64,000 nt of DNA from Angiostrongylus vasorum (GCA_018806985.1 JADANN010000380.1:2234501-2298500); one strand, 5' to 3'; positions 1 through 11,439 are shown, numbered from the stretch's first letter. Program-made: numbers and translations. Notes: generated by a model from the sequence alone, not told the origin.

Positions 1-220
1 CACTGCTATGCGATGCAGTTGGAGAGGGTTGTGTCTAAATACTTCATGAAAAAAACATAAATAATCTTTTTAGAAAGCAAAGAGAAGTAAATATAAAGAA
101 TCATGCTCAGCCTGCTGCCACAACGTGTACACAACGTTAAGGAATCAGATGAAGATTAAAAACTACAATAAAGCATATTTCTACAACGATTAAACTAATT
201 AATCATAATTTCCCACTAAC

Positions 221-3200
221 CTCCCTGCTCTCGGTACAAGCATTCAACGGTTCTAAAGACAGCAACCCGTCCGCAGTAGGAATAGTAGGATTTAAACTGA
301 TAATCTCCGAACCGTTGCTCGAAGACGGTATGGAGCTAATTTGAAGACGATGCACATCTTCATCAAGAATTGCATATGTTTCCGTCGGTTCCTCGAATAC
401 AGCTGCTTCTAGAAAACGAAAACCCAAGACTCTCTCGTACTGTTTGCTTCTAGTCAAAGAAGATTGCACAAATCTCGATTCTTTCTTTTTGCTGTTGTCA
501 TACATGGTCTTTAAAATGGTCACCTCTGAGCATTAGAAATGGTCTAATACCACTGTATATAGACTTCAAGGCCTGAATCAAATCCCTATTTATGCTCAAT
601 TCTGATGCACTAAGCAACTGGAAAGATTGTAATGAATACGCAATAAAAAAACGGCTAATCTGAAAGGTGTTTACACAGAGTGCCCAAATCATCGTGCTCC
701 TCCGCAACACACCTCAAGAAGCCAAATGCCTCAAAGTTGCAGCATTTAATGAGTTACCGTGATATATTTAACAGTTCCTTACGTGGTCTTTCAGAACCGG
801 TGCCTTTCTCATGGACGAATCGTGCCATCATTTTGTCCACGTTCAACATTTGCAAAGACTCGCGAAACTGACCAGACACTTGTTGCGCAGCAATAGTCGC
901 CTCTTGTTGATGAACTGCATACATAATTAAGAATTGCTGAAGTGCAGCGAAGTGCGACCTTCAAATAATTGTATAGACCTACATTCGAAAAAAGCGGTAT
1001 GACAAAGGATGGAATTTAAAAAAACGCAAAAACCGACTATATTTACCTGTCATGTGTCTGGAACACTTTACAGGCTCGCTCCATCTTCTCCTCAAAATTT
1101 AAACGCACTGATTCGTACTTCTCGACATATGATCGGTACTCTTCTCTGGACTTGAACATTTTCGACTCTACCTGAAACCCTTAACCATTCCTCACGAGGG
1201 AACCACGTAGATACCTTAATTAAAAGAGAGAGAGAGACGTAAAAAATGACGGAGAATGATTCAAATCTTTCGTCTCCAACTTACTCCTAAATGGATAGTA
1301 ACAAGATCAAGTAAAATCTATGCCGAAAAAGAGTGAAATAAAAAAGTAATGAGCATAAGGATCCCACATACCTTAGAGAGTTCCTTTGGGTTTATGTTCG
1401 GATCTTTTTTTAGTTTCTCTAGCTCCGCACACCGTGAAAAGTAAGTTTCTTTTCGACTGGAACAGGCGCTTTTACAAATATGGAAAGTACTTCTTTATTA
1501 GTGTCGGAAACAATGACTATATAATTACAATGATGCCGACATATCTACAAAACTCTAGCCACTAGGTGTCTACGGTGGGAATCGAACACGCCATTATCCT
1601 TTCCGGGGGATAACGCGTTCACCACCACACCATGCAGGTTCTTAGTTTTGCCTTTCTCTCAGTCGTATTTTTAACTTATAGGTGCTATCAGCAATCACCC
1701 GTCAACAGGGAATGACCTGGAGGGCAAAAAATCGGCATTGAACTCAGTTAAGCTGAAGCTGTAGTATAATCACAATGTAGTCACTTTTTAGGTTACCGTG
1801 ACGATCCTGGACAGACTTTGGCCAGGCTGTCCTCGGCACTCTCAGGGAACCACAAAGATTATGCTAAGGTCTACAGAACCAGTGAAAATGGGTGGTCCAA
1901 GTATCCAGAGTAAGTAAAGGTGACAATTGCATAATGACTTTATATTTAAAGAAGTAGTGTTAATATTACGCACTGAAAATGAGGCTGAAATATAAAAACG
2001 ACCTTCTGTAGACAAGTGGTCGTAGTTTGCATAAGATTCACCGCGTCGATAATGTCTTGTTGTTTTGCATCTTTGCGTGCTCGTGTAAGACCTTCTTTAT
2101 ACTTGGCGACTTCTTTCGCAAGGTCCTGAAGATTTTTTACCATCATGACATGGATTTCAAAGAGCAGCTCCAATGTCCCTTTTGTTAGTGACCACCCACT
2201 TTCGAATGCTGAATTATTCGACACAAACAAGGACACCTGAACAGAATAACATGAACACCTACCAGTAAAACATAACGGTACAAAGAGTAAAGAAAACAAG
2301 AAGATTACCCAAACTTAGAGAATATTCTCTCTGCCCTTTATACAGATTCGACGAACTGAGCAAAACAATAAGCAGCTCCATACTACAACTTTACCAAACT
2401 CAAAGGTTCTGATGGTCCCGTTGGTTCATAACTATCAAAGGCCTCTAAGCCTCTGACAGTTATAAACCAAAGAGCGAGAACACAGCGCACCAGAGAACTA
2501 CGTTAGTGAGAATGATTTTTAGTACATGTAATCCTATCCAACACCCAATGACGCGAGGTAGCAAGCACGGTGAACTCCTATCAAGAACAACGACAAGGGC
2601 TCTGTCGCACTGCACGTCAACAAAGAATACAGCCACTCTCCAAACTTGGACCGGACAGGTAGAGATCTTCTTAAGCTTTATAGAGGATCCAACGTCCGTC
2701 AACTCAACAGCAGGTAGTATCTGGATGTGAAACGCTAATTAATCCGAGTTCACCACACCACCATGATCAACAAATCAAGAGGTGAGGGAATACAGAGGAA
2801 AACTTCCTTCTGTTTCATGGAAACTCTCGTTTTATGTGTAACACAACTGATAATCCTCTTCATGAGTCTCACTTGGTCCTGGAATGGAATACTTCAATCT
2901 CTTGAATGTGATGACACAGCTTTGTTTACGCCATGTGTTGGTGGCCTTAAGTCGATTTTCGGTGCCTATCTCGGTGTGGTTTGAACAGGTTCAAGTCAAC
3001 TATATCGTTTTATTAACACAACTAGCGCATTGATGCCTTCTCTACACTAGGAGTACATGCTTTTTGCATGCATTCCATGATCCTACGGAGGGTGATGGAA
3101 TGCAATGTTTGATGGGATATCACCAATTCCAGAAGGTGCATAAGAACACTTGTCTTATGTAATCATTGCTTCTTGCATTTCGTCAGTACTTCAAATCAGT

Positions 3201-4158
3201 CCTCCCATACACGCATATTAAAACATGTGGGCAGACAAATTACTATGCCGTTTTGCGTGCAGTGTACTGACCGTCCTTCACCATTAGTACATTGCAGGAG
3301 CCATTCTCCATCATTTATAACACAATCGAGTTTAGTTGTCTGCTCCCATAAACCATTCCATAGATCCCTACTTTCATTTCGTCGCTCTCCAACTAAGAAA
3401 TTCACATTGCGAAGAAATTAAACGCTTGGAGACCAAAGATTGCTTTCTATACCTACCCTATACGGCCGCGTGTGGCGCAGTGGTCTGAGGCACCATGCAA
3501 TACACATGGAATCGATCCCCGCGCCCAAGGCTCACCAGGCCTCCCATCCCTCCGTGGTCGGCAAATTGGTACCAGACTTGTCTGGGAGGATAGCAACACT
3601 GGCTGGATACATCGGTAGGCTACCGCGAGTCATTTTAAAGGCCAGATATGTATTCGATCACCTCCAACGATGCTTAATGAAATCGAATGCATGAAGCATC
3701 CCTCAAGGATTGATCGACACTGACAGCTTTATCTATTTACCCCCTCATATGAAATAAATGAAGAAGGAAACATGTGGACGTATCGTGTTGGGCCCGTGAG
3801 AAAAGAATAAGTCGTGTGTTCTTAAACGCAGTTTCCAATGAAAAATCTAGGAAGGATCTGTTTTTGTAACTCACTCGATTTATGCTCTTCGCAAACATCT
3901 TCCCGTACTCTTCCTCCATAGCCAGACGTTCTTTAATAAAATGACCTATTTCGTTTACTGATTCTTCACCATGCTTCATATTCTCGTATAAAACATGAAA
4001 TCCATGGTGTTTTTCGCCCTAAATGAGGTTTAATCACAACACCTAAAACAAAAAAGAAGTATGGCGTAGAATTGAGGACATATGATTTGAAGAGAAAAAT
4101 AAGAATTCTGCAAGCGACGGCGAAAAATTGGTAAACTAACCCAAAAAATGGTGTACAT
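221..4158 (-). CDS. fcho-1: FCHO-family F-BAR endocytic protein, seven 5' exons (partial, C-terminus off the left edge)
   Basis: FCHO proteins bind PI(4,5)P2 membranes through an N-terminal F-BAR dimer and start clathrin-coated pits, recruiting AP-2 and Eps15 through a C-terminal mu-homology domain. Exons read by eye on the minus strand: 4158-4141, 4018-3875, 2236-2003, 1456-1372, 1171-1047, 958-783 and 525-221, about 362 residues. The start MYTIFW-GEKHHGFHVLYENMKHGE matches the FCHO1/2 opening (FWGEKN..FxVLYxxxKxG). Further matches are FIKERLAMEEEYGKMFAKSI, NLQDLAKEVAKYKEG, the segment starting SRCAELEKLKKD, the YVEKYESVRLNFEEKM stretch, and the F-BAR end ARFVHEKGTGSERP (FCHO: KFAESKGTGKERP). 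Junction phases agree throughout except exon 4, which is 85 nt and carries one A too many (1450-1453). Donors are GTGAGT, GTATG, GTAAAT, GTAAGG and GTTAGT. Introns hold SINE-A, SINE-B and R4 copies. The mu-homology domain is not in the window. The family is clear; the fcho-1 symbol assumes orthology. Confidence 0.9.
1500..1785 (-). repeat. SINE-B copy in an fcho intron
   Basis: Reference copy of the SINE-B head that reads ATGGTGTGGTGGTGAACGCG (A-box-like), followed by GTGTTCGATTCCCAC, an almost exact pol III B box. Then come a shared body ending TTTTGTAGATATGTCGGCAT and, upstream, a leader ending in GACTGAGAGAAAGGCAAAAC. It lies in the intron between exons 3 and 4 of fcho. The tRNA origin is inferred from the two boxes and their spacing. 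Confidence 0.65.
1795..1905 (+). repeat. R4 repeat fragment in an fcho intron
   Basis: The 3' part of the R4 family, beginning near GACAGACTTTGGCCAGG and passing through CAGGGAACCACAA. It abuts the SINE-B copy in the same intron. Confidence 0.5.
3464..3740 (+). repeat. SINE-A copy in an fcho intron
   Basis: Complete SINE-A inserted antisense in the fcho intron between exons 2 and 3. The head GTGTGGCGCAGTGGTC is an A-box match, and a degenerate B box follows at GGAATCGATCCCCG. The body runs to the usual end near GACAGCTTTATC. Confidence 0.75.
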
Positions 4159-4159
4159 A

Positions 4160-4790
4160 ATCGTTCTCAACAGTGCTAACTGGTGCCATGATAGTTAGCG
4201 ATGACTGGATGACAACTTCATGCGCAAGCTCTTCTCCACTCCACAACAGAGGATCTGAAAAATAGGGATACAGGAAAATTTGGAACATGAACCGCAATAA
4301 ATTCGATCTTACAACTACTGGAACAGCGGCGTAAAGAAAATAAAGCAAAGGATGAGCATTGATCGTGGGTGAAATTGATGAAATCGCCACAAGGACTGGG
4401 CAGAAGGCGGGACAGAATACCGAACAGAACTTAGAGTTCTCTCGACCACAAGTACTCTATGTCCTACTATGTTCTACTTTCTAATAGGCTCTTACTTTTA
4501 TAACTACTTTCTACTTTTTTCTTTCTACTACGTTCTGTTATACTTTCCTAAACAATGATATGGAGAATAAATACTTTATATCAAACGCTAAAACAACAGG
4601 AAGCAAAAAACAAGTTGCGATTTTCAGCGCAATTTCGCGTCGCAAGTAGCAGCGGTCTGAAGTTGCGGAGCAAACGACCTATCGTAGTTGGAAATTCAAT
4701 AGTCTTCATACATTGCTAACAGTTAAGATGGAATTGTAAAATATCTATGCGAAATATGTTATATAAGTTATTAGTTGCTATGTGTTAGAA
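4160..4790. other. Upstream flank of fcho, no gene seen
   Basis: AT-rich sequence 5' of the first fcho coding exon. It should hold the promoter and any SL acceptor, but no single site stands out. A pyrimidine-rich tract repeating CTTTCTACT-like words lies at about 4470-4550. Confidence 0.4.
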
Positions 4791-4794
4791 TATG

Positions 4795-5035
4795 AAACTG
4801 TTCGTTACTACAGTGACGCTGAAATATTTGCAAAACCCGGAACTCGGGCCAGATTCAAACCAATGACTACCCTAACGTGTTATCCACTGCGCTACAGAGG
4901 CCCTCGGTTTGCCTTTCTCTCAACGAGTTTTTGCACTAACGGTGCCATCAGCGATCATCCATCAGCAGGGAATGATCTGGGGAGCAAAGATCAGCGTTAA
5001 GCCTAGCTAAGCTTAGCCTGTACTCAAAATCGCAA
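4795..5035 (-). repeat. SINE-B copy with tRNA-like head
   Basis: On the minus strand the head CTGTAGCGCAGTGGATAACA is an excellent A box, and GGTTTGAATCTGG a good B box, about 45 nt apart as in a tRNA. The body continues into the SINE-B tail TTTTGCAAATATTTCAGCG. Confidence 0.7.
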
Positions 5036-5059
5036 TGTATGTGTCTTTTTATTTCCTGC

Positions 5060-5165
5060 TTATTGTTTTTTCATAGCAGGATATTATGTGAAATACAACC
5101 ACATTGATGATGAGATATTTGCAAAACTTGGACCTCAAGCCAGATTCGAATCCGCGATCAAACCC
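5060..5165 (-). repeat. SINE-B tail fragment
   Basis: A second minus-strand tail with TTTTGCAAATATCTCATCAT and the GTGGTTGTATTTCACATAAT block, interrupted at its head by the adjoining R4 copy. Confidence 0.5.
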
Positions 5166-5204
5166 GGAAACGGTAACGCTGACATTCCAGCTCATGGGTT
5201 TTGG

Positions 5205-5610
5205 TGGTGGTAGCGTTACCTGGTACTTGATACTTGAACGGCTCCGTCATCACTAGTTGTGCAGGCCCCAGCATAATCGCCATTTTTCGGAGATTTGCTG
5301 GTTAGGCCATTGTGGTTCTTTGGAATCCCGAGGACAGCCCTGGCCAAGGTCTGCCCAGGTCGTCACCACGACAGGCGGTCGCAGCCCTTGTGGATCAGAG
5401 GGAAATTTACCACCATGCGACTTTGATACCAAGACGGTGGTGGGTCCTGGTATTGGTTTACTCGTAGCTAGGTTTCCTCATGGAAACGCCGGACTCCTCA
5501 GCTTGGGAGATCCTGTCGGGGGGGACGAATCTAGCCGCTGTACATCGCAGTCCAACACCCTAGGGAACACCTCCCAGCCACGATAAGGCGGTAAACCGTT
5601 AGGAGGATGG
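5205..5610 (-). repeat. R4 repeat, near-complete copy
   Basis: R4 reads from TTTACCGCCTTATCGTGGCT through a GATCCACAAGGGCTGCGAC block to CAGCATAATCGCC-type 3' sequence. About 400 bp. No protein frame or pol III box is evident, and it recurs six times in the window. Confidence 0.6.
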
Positions 5611-5624
5611 TAGCGTTAGAGTAA

Positions 5625-5840
5625 AAAAACTGGCTGACAGAAAGGTAATTGATTGAGGGGCCCCCAGTGGTGCAGCGGGTAACAAATTCACCCCCCGAAA
5701 AGAGTAGTCGCGGGTTCGAATTTGGCCTGAGGTGGGAGTTTTACAAATATCTCAGCGTCGTTGTGGTTGTATTCTACACAACATCCTGCCATGAAATAAG
5801 TGATAGCCACTACATATTGTTTGTCATCAATCCTTAAAGT
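5625..5840 (+). repeat. SINE-B copy
   Basis: Head CCCAGTGGTGCAGCGGGTAA (A box), B box GCGGGTTCGAATTTGG, then the tail TTTTACAAATATCTCAGCG and GTGGTTGTATTC. One of the least decayed tRNA-like heads here. Confidence 0.7.
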
Positions 5841-5932
5841 CAATGGCTTAGTATAAACGAATTGGAACAAATAGAAACGCTAGTGATTCTTTGTACCTGT
5901 GTAAAAACAAGTTGTTCGAAAGTGAAACATCT

Positions 5933-6313
5933 TCAGACTGCACGGATAAGCAAGGCTGTTCGGATAGTGGGATGGTGTGAAAGAATCCATGTGACGAGAA
6001 TGCTTGTCGCAACTGGATCCCCGATTAAGACAAGAACAGACCGAACAAAAAAAATGACGACAAACACGAGGAACGCAGGTGGCGCCTTATACATGCGCAT
6101 GATCAACCTCTATGTCCCAAGACTAACTCCAAATGTAGGGATAGTCGTGAGTAAGAAATCGATGCTTGCATCTGCACTAATAAGCAAAGCATGAAGCGGC
6201 CAGGTGATGGGATCAGACGTCCACACGATTGAAAAAGCAAGCGCACACATTGAGAAATCCAGGTAAGATTTGAAAGCAGCTATACGAAAGCTAAGGACGC
6301 ATACATGCACCAA
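5933..6313 (-). CDS. C-terminal part of a multi-pass membrane protein (fragment or pseudogene)
   Basis: The minus-strand frame from about 6313 encodes a hydrophobic stretch around ISADASIDFLLTTIPTFG. It meets TAG at 6112-6110 and continues in the same frame for 55 codons (AFLVFVVIFFVRSVLVLIGD, then ILVTWILSHHPTIRTALL) to TGA at 5935-5933. Either this is a pseudogene with one stop, or the 42 nt from GTTAGT to TATAAG form a phase-neutral mini-intron that removes the stop. Hydrophobic segments followed by a short basic tail suggest a nematode serpentine receptor, but the family is not certain. A SINE-A copy starts exactly where the frame is lost upstream, so the 5' part may have been cut off by that insertion. 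Confidence 0.35.
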
Positions 6314-6585
6314 TGGTTAGAGATGCTTTGCAATACATACAGGGTCGATCTCTGGTGCGATCCCACCTCACCACGCCCTCCATCCCTCCGAAGTTGACGA
6401 ATTGCTGCCAGACTTGTTTGGGAAGACAGCACCACTGATTTGATACATCGTTAGGCCACCGCTAGACATTATATAGGCTAGATATGGATTTAGTCACCAC
6501 TGGCGATGCTTAATGAAATCGAATGCATATCGCATTCCTCAGGGGATTAATCAACGCCGTAAGCTTTATCCTTTATCCTTTTATC
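6303..6585 (+). repeat. SINE-A copy, decayed head
   Basis: The body is clear (CTCCATCCCTCCGAAGTTGA, the GACTTGTTTGGGAAGA block, end AGCTTTATCCTTTATCC). The head is mutated but still reads GGTGCGATCCC at the B-box position. Confidence 0.65.
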
Positions 6586-6589
6586 TCAT

Positions 6590-7790
6590 AGATGAACGTG
6601 AATTTATCTCACCAGTAACTAGATCTACTCTACAAATATTTATCTAAGCTCATTGGTCACATACGTCCGTTGAGGTTATACCAACTGTAGTGCGTTTTAA
6701 CGATAAATGGAAAACTATCTTCACGTGAACAAGATCTAGAAAGATTGTTATCGTATGTTATCTGGATTCGAGCTATCTCGCTGCCCAATTTCATGTGAAC
6801 GTGGATAAATCCTATGCCTTCATTCCACCACGACCATCATACAGACAGGCGGGCTGTGTATTTGATCACTGAGCATGCCTACTTGCATTAGCAGTAACCC
6901 TCATTAGGGCCGACCTGCTCCTTTTAGAACAGGCCTGGATATCCCTTTCATCCAACTAACGCCTTTTTCCCCTGATATCACTAGACCACTAGTTTCTCCG
7001 CATGTTTAACTAGTACGTTAAATTACAAACAAGTGATTCAGTTGGATAGTTTCAATCTCGTAATCTGTTTTAGCATGGCTTTGTGAATGTTGTACTTATT
7101 TTCTACTTAGTCGTTAGCAGGAAGAACTATTATGAAAAATATGGGACTGGAGAGAGATTGGTCTGCTTGTTAATAACCTACTTCTTCCAGAACTTTGAAA
7201 ATGGTAGAAGCTGCTCTTTTATTTCATTGCATCGTATTTTGTGGTAGAAGTCAGAGATCATGGGTGGTGATTAATCTAACCAGTAGTTCGGAGAACGGCA
7301 AAAGATTGGCGTTTGTCTAGCACTCGTGTTACACGTAGAAAACAAGAGACTATTCAAAATACGGCTTCGGCAGGATGTCTTCGTATAATATAATGAGTCT
7401 TCGATATTTCCAAAAACATCAACGTCGTGCAACAAAATACTTTGGCATGCGACCTCAGTGTGAGCAGCCAAGTTTCGGACTATTGTGGTCTACACTTCTA
7501 GTAGTCGTTAGCTCTGTGAAACAAGGCCACCTCACATTAAGAACCTTCATTGCAAACAAAAATCGTCATGGTCAACTTTCGCCTTCCCCAGTGAGGAGAC
7601 GAAATTCAGCATGAAGGTGTTCACGTGAGTGACAGATCCAAATGAACTGATAAGAAAAGAAGGCCATGTACACACTATTCACCAGTACTTAACATAAGCA
7701 AAGCACTAGATCATAAGTGACTAAATAGTTCAACATAAGCGATCTAGACCAGAAGCCTGTTCAAATAACAAAAATTAATACGGACGATTG
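6590..7790. other. No gene recognised
   Basis: AT-rich sequence with short frames on both strands. A 66-codon minus-strand frame at 7271-7471 looks mildly coding (EVACQSILLHDVDVFGNIED) but has no matching acceptor or donor, so I do not call it. Confidence 0.3.
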
Positions 7791-7794
7791 GTAA

Positions 7795-7985
7795 TAGAGC
7801 AAAAAAAAGAAGTGGTTGAGAGAAAAGCAAATTACGGTGTTCTGTTGGTGCGGTGGATAACATACGAGCCCTCGGTAAAACTAGTTAGAGTTCGATGCTC
7901 AACTGAGCATCCTTATGTTTGTAGTTAACATCGTAGCCTGCCATGAAAAAAGTATAGACGGTAAATAAAGGTTAAAACATTGGTA
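7795..7985 (+). repeat. SINE-B copy
   Basis: The head TTGGTGCGGTGGATAACATA and B box AGAGTTCGATGC are followed by the tail word AGCCTGCCATGAAAAAAG. The middle is partly deleted. Confidence 0.55.
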
Positions 7986-8044
7986 TCGATCTTATGAAGG
8001 AATTCTGTGTTTATCAAAAAAACGTTGGGGAAGAGAGCGTATGG

Positions 8045-8352
8045 TGTTCAATTGATACAGTAAAACAATAAAGGATGAATGAAGCGTCCGAAGTTGTGCG
8101 GAGTTCTATTCCTAAGGGATGTGTTGTGCATCCGACTCCACTCAGCATAGCAGTGTGGTGATCCAATGCATATTTTGACTGTAATTGTCTTATGGCAGAA
8201 TGGCGATGTATAAGTTCAGATTTTTTTATCTCATCAGGAAAGTCTGGTGCCAATCTACCAATCCCGGAAAGCTGGTTCGCACGAAGTGCGCGATCGAACC
8301 AAAGACCACATGTGTACAGCAGAGCATCCTCCAAACTGCGCTATAGGCGACC
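8045..8352 (-). repeat. SINE-A copy
   Basis: On the minus strand the head CTATAGCGCAGTTTGGAGG (A box) and TTTGGTTCGATCGCGC (B box) are well kept, followed by the SINE-A body. It lies directly 3' of the exon-like block at 8406-8480. Confidence 0.7.
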
Positions 8353-8405
8353 ATCGTTGACTAGTGTACCAGTCGAAATTGAAGTCAATAGTTCGATATT
8401 CTCAC

Positions 8406-10484
8406 TTATGTGTATTGTAGTCGACTTCAAAATGCTCTTCAATTGTAATAAATTGCATTTGTCCAACAAAAGTATAAATGCTGGTATTCAGCAGTGATTG
8501 ATGATGTATCTTCTGTGATCGTCAGCAGACCTTGTTATTTCTATCGACAATATTTCAGTACTGATAAAGATGTCAAGTAGAGAATAGTACACTGCGACTT
8601 GTCAACAACAATGACGACACTTCACTAACCGGTTTCTGGAAATCATCAATTGTTCTACAAGTGCAAACCGTCCATCATGTGACATCGAGGAGAGCACAGT
8701 TGAAAATTGTAACAGTACGTTTCGTGTAATGGAAAGAATCAGAAAGTATTCGCAAGACATAAAAAGGCATAATCTGGTAGACAAGCGGGAAAAAAAAGAC
8801 AGATTGTACTAAACCGGACGATGTTACCTATAAAATATCACAGAAATTCCAGGATTTCAAGTTTCTTTGTTGATCATAATAATGCTTCCTGCAATAGAAA
8901 GGCACTAAATTTTGAACTGCTATTTGTTTTTCAAAAGTCGGAAACTAAAGACGAATATGCTTGGAGAACATATGAGACATATCGCTGGCTGAGACAATCT
9001 ACAGCTGATCTCCAGTCTTCCAAAAGCACATTGTCGGAGAAGTGTGACAAGTGCAACGACAACAACGACAACCACTAGCTAGTCATTTCGTTAGCATTTG
9101 CAGCTCGTGAATCATTTGATGATGAGCATTCACAAAAAAATGACTAGTGTTTCACTTGTGGATTATTTTTTACAACATCTGGAAAGAGCCAGAACTCGAC
9201 ACATTTATATAGATGGTATTGATGAACAACGTTATCTAAACTAATGCAGCGAAAAAAAGCAAAAAGAAAGCTGATAGGAGATATTGTTCGCTATTTACGG
9301 AATTGGGTGGTAGTAAGTGTAATTGTTACAGTGCGCTGAGCGGTTGACAAAACTGAGGTGATGAGTTTAGTGGCCACCACTCGAGCGCAAGTGGAAATGA
9401 AGCAATGTGAACAGTACTGACGTGATGCAACAACATATGATCTAGCCAAAGGGAAAGCACTGACGCACGGCTGTCCACTCATAACACTCACACAAATGCT
9501 TACTAAGATAATAATAGCTGGTACCAGACTTTTTCTGGTACAAGCTTACTACCTCTAATCCAGATGAGAAGCATATCTCAGAATTAAGAGGAAGAATCGA
9601 CTCCACCAGCATTCGATGACATCAGTGACATGAATGAAAAAATTCTCAAGCAAAAAGCCGATGCTACATGCAAAAAAGAAGTTCGAAGGCCTTCGTGAAT
9701 GGCGGATGCGACGAAACGAGATCGAATCCAGAAATACTGGGATACTCGCAGTGCGATGAATACAATATCGAGTCATTTAAAAATTAGTAATTAGCGATAG
9801 TTAATGAGGTAATGAGTGCTCATTTAAAGAACTCAGTGACTTGCAAAAGTACTCAACAGTTTATTGGACCGGTTCCATTCGTTACTAACCACAAATTTCG
9901 GACAATTGGAGACGTAGGTTTGATTTGGAACGAGAAGTCTTACGAACAACTGTAGTCGCGGCATTCTGTTGTACCAGGTTACCCTTGTCACTGTTAAACG
10001 GATTATCAGGAAACTGTCGCATTGGTGCAGAAATCGCGACAAAAATTTCCGCAACAGAGCTTAGATGACTGAAAACATCAATTTACGAAACAATGGGATA
10101 GATAATTGAAAAGATGAGGGAAATACATTAGTATAAAGCAGAACTGATTAAATAACGCTTAATTGGAGGAAATAGTTGATTTTGTGAAAAAGTTAGCATT
10201 GAAAATGAATGAAATATGATTGAATTACTCAAGGAGAAGGAAGTAAGTTCGACGAAATAACAGTTCTCTTAGTAAATCGTTGTGGGATGGTAGAATAGTT
10301 GCAGATAGAAATGATCGTTTTTTCTCTGAGCCGAAGTGGAGTAGGAGTTCAACCTAAACTCGGGCCTATGTGGACACAAGAGGACGATGGACGGCAGTGT
10401 CGGTTCGCCATCGGCGAGGAGACGAAGCGAATTCGGCTCGATGTCATTTTTGTTTACTTCACGTCCGACGTAAACACGCACGAC
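8406..10484 (-). CDS. Putative multi-exon gene, product not recognised
   Basis: Five exon-like blocks on the minus strand show worm-type borders: about 10484-10349 (..EPNSLRLLADGEPTLPSIV..), 10068-9890 (..VAEIFVAISAPMRQFPDN..), 9502-9330 (..GQPCVSAFPLARSYVVASRQ..), 8773-8630 (..SHDGRFALVEQLMISRN..) and 8480-8406 (..YTFVGQMQFITIEEHFEVD..). Joins 1-2 (phase 2), 2-3 (phase 1) and 4-5 (phase 2, CG plus C) keep frame. Donors include GTTAGT twice and GTGAGA; acceptors include TTTTCAG, CTACCAG and ATACCAG. Another open block at about 9080-8930 (SDNVLLEDWRSAVDCLSQRY) is phase-compatible with block 3 but not with 8773. I recognise no domain. The blocks could belong to one gene or two. The 5' end is not identified, and the 3' end may lie below the SINE-A at 8045-8352. 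Confidence 0.4.
9560..9765 (+). repeat. SINE-C 3' fragment
   Basis: Matches the SINE-C 3' half: GAAGTTCGAAGGCCTTCGTG, then GAATGGCGGATGCGACGAAA and ACTGGGATACTCGCAGT. The head is missing. Confidence 0.5.
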
Positions 10485-10489
10485 CTCTC

Positions 10490-11430
10490 CTTATGGAAAC
10501 AGCACACATAACCAATGCATTGTCGCCTGTCATGTGCTGTTTTTGGCACAAAGGATAACGACCGATAACTCTATAACTTTTTCTCCACGTTGCTTTTTTT
10601 GGCTTTGCTACTTTTACAATTCAACAGAAGCGTGAGAAATAGGATTTAAACAAGACTGTAAACTCATTCAGACGTCCTCTGTTAGCATTTAAACGGATCT
10701 TACGCCTGATGTGAAGTGAACTTCATGAATTCGACGCTACGGCGGTGGTAGTTCCAATTAATTTCCGAGCATGATTTGTGAGTTCGAAGTTTACATAGTC
10801 AGTAATTTTCTCTTTTTTATTTAACCTTCTCAGGCAACGAATTCCACCGAAGATCGTATTGGGGATATCCCATATTCAAGAGAGGTGCAAATTTGTTTTA
10901 AAATTTCCGTTGATGAAGCTGGGATGGGCTTTATTACTAATACCGATTCTTTGACGACCGCTCCTTTAAGAAACAGTGGTTTGCGGCAGTTTTTCTCATT
11001 CAAGGTTTAGATCACAGCCCCAGGTTCCAAGCTGTCAATAGTTGAACAGACCTAATTGTAACCGTATGAAGGCCGAATTTTCGTCTGATGTCGAAGTTTT
11101 CCTCTCCTGGCTGCAGATTAGTAGGCTTTCATGCAATCTCCGTAACAGATTCTACTTTTTTCTGCAAGGCTACCCAACAGTAAGTAGCTTGCCGATATTA
11201 GCATTGTTCATGAATCCTCAGCGCAAATGCGACTAAATGATGAAAATTTATTTAAAAAAAAGACTTGGTTTCCATGTGGAGTTTTATGGAATTTAGTGGA
11301 TTTCGTATCCATATGCATTATGGTGGTAGTGATTTTTAAATTCAAAAGGCATTGTGACCAAACGAATTTACTAATGGTGAAGGTCTAAATTTTCGATTTC
11401 TTAAATTTTATTTCAAATTTTCGAACTCAT
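10490..11430. other. No gene recognised
   Basis: AT-rich intergenic or intronic sequence. Only short frames are seen and I find no repeat family member. Confidence 0.3.
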
Positions 11431-11439
11431 AACCTAAAT

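Noticed and set aside
8821..9078. Plus-strand 85-codon frame ending CNDNNDNH
   Set aside because: The opposite strand fits a phase-compatible block of the minus-strand gene; the plus frame has no good acceptor.
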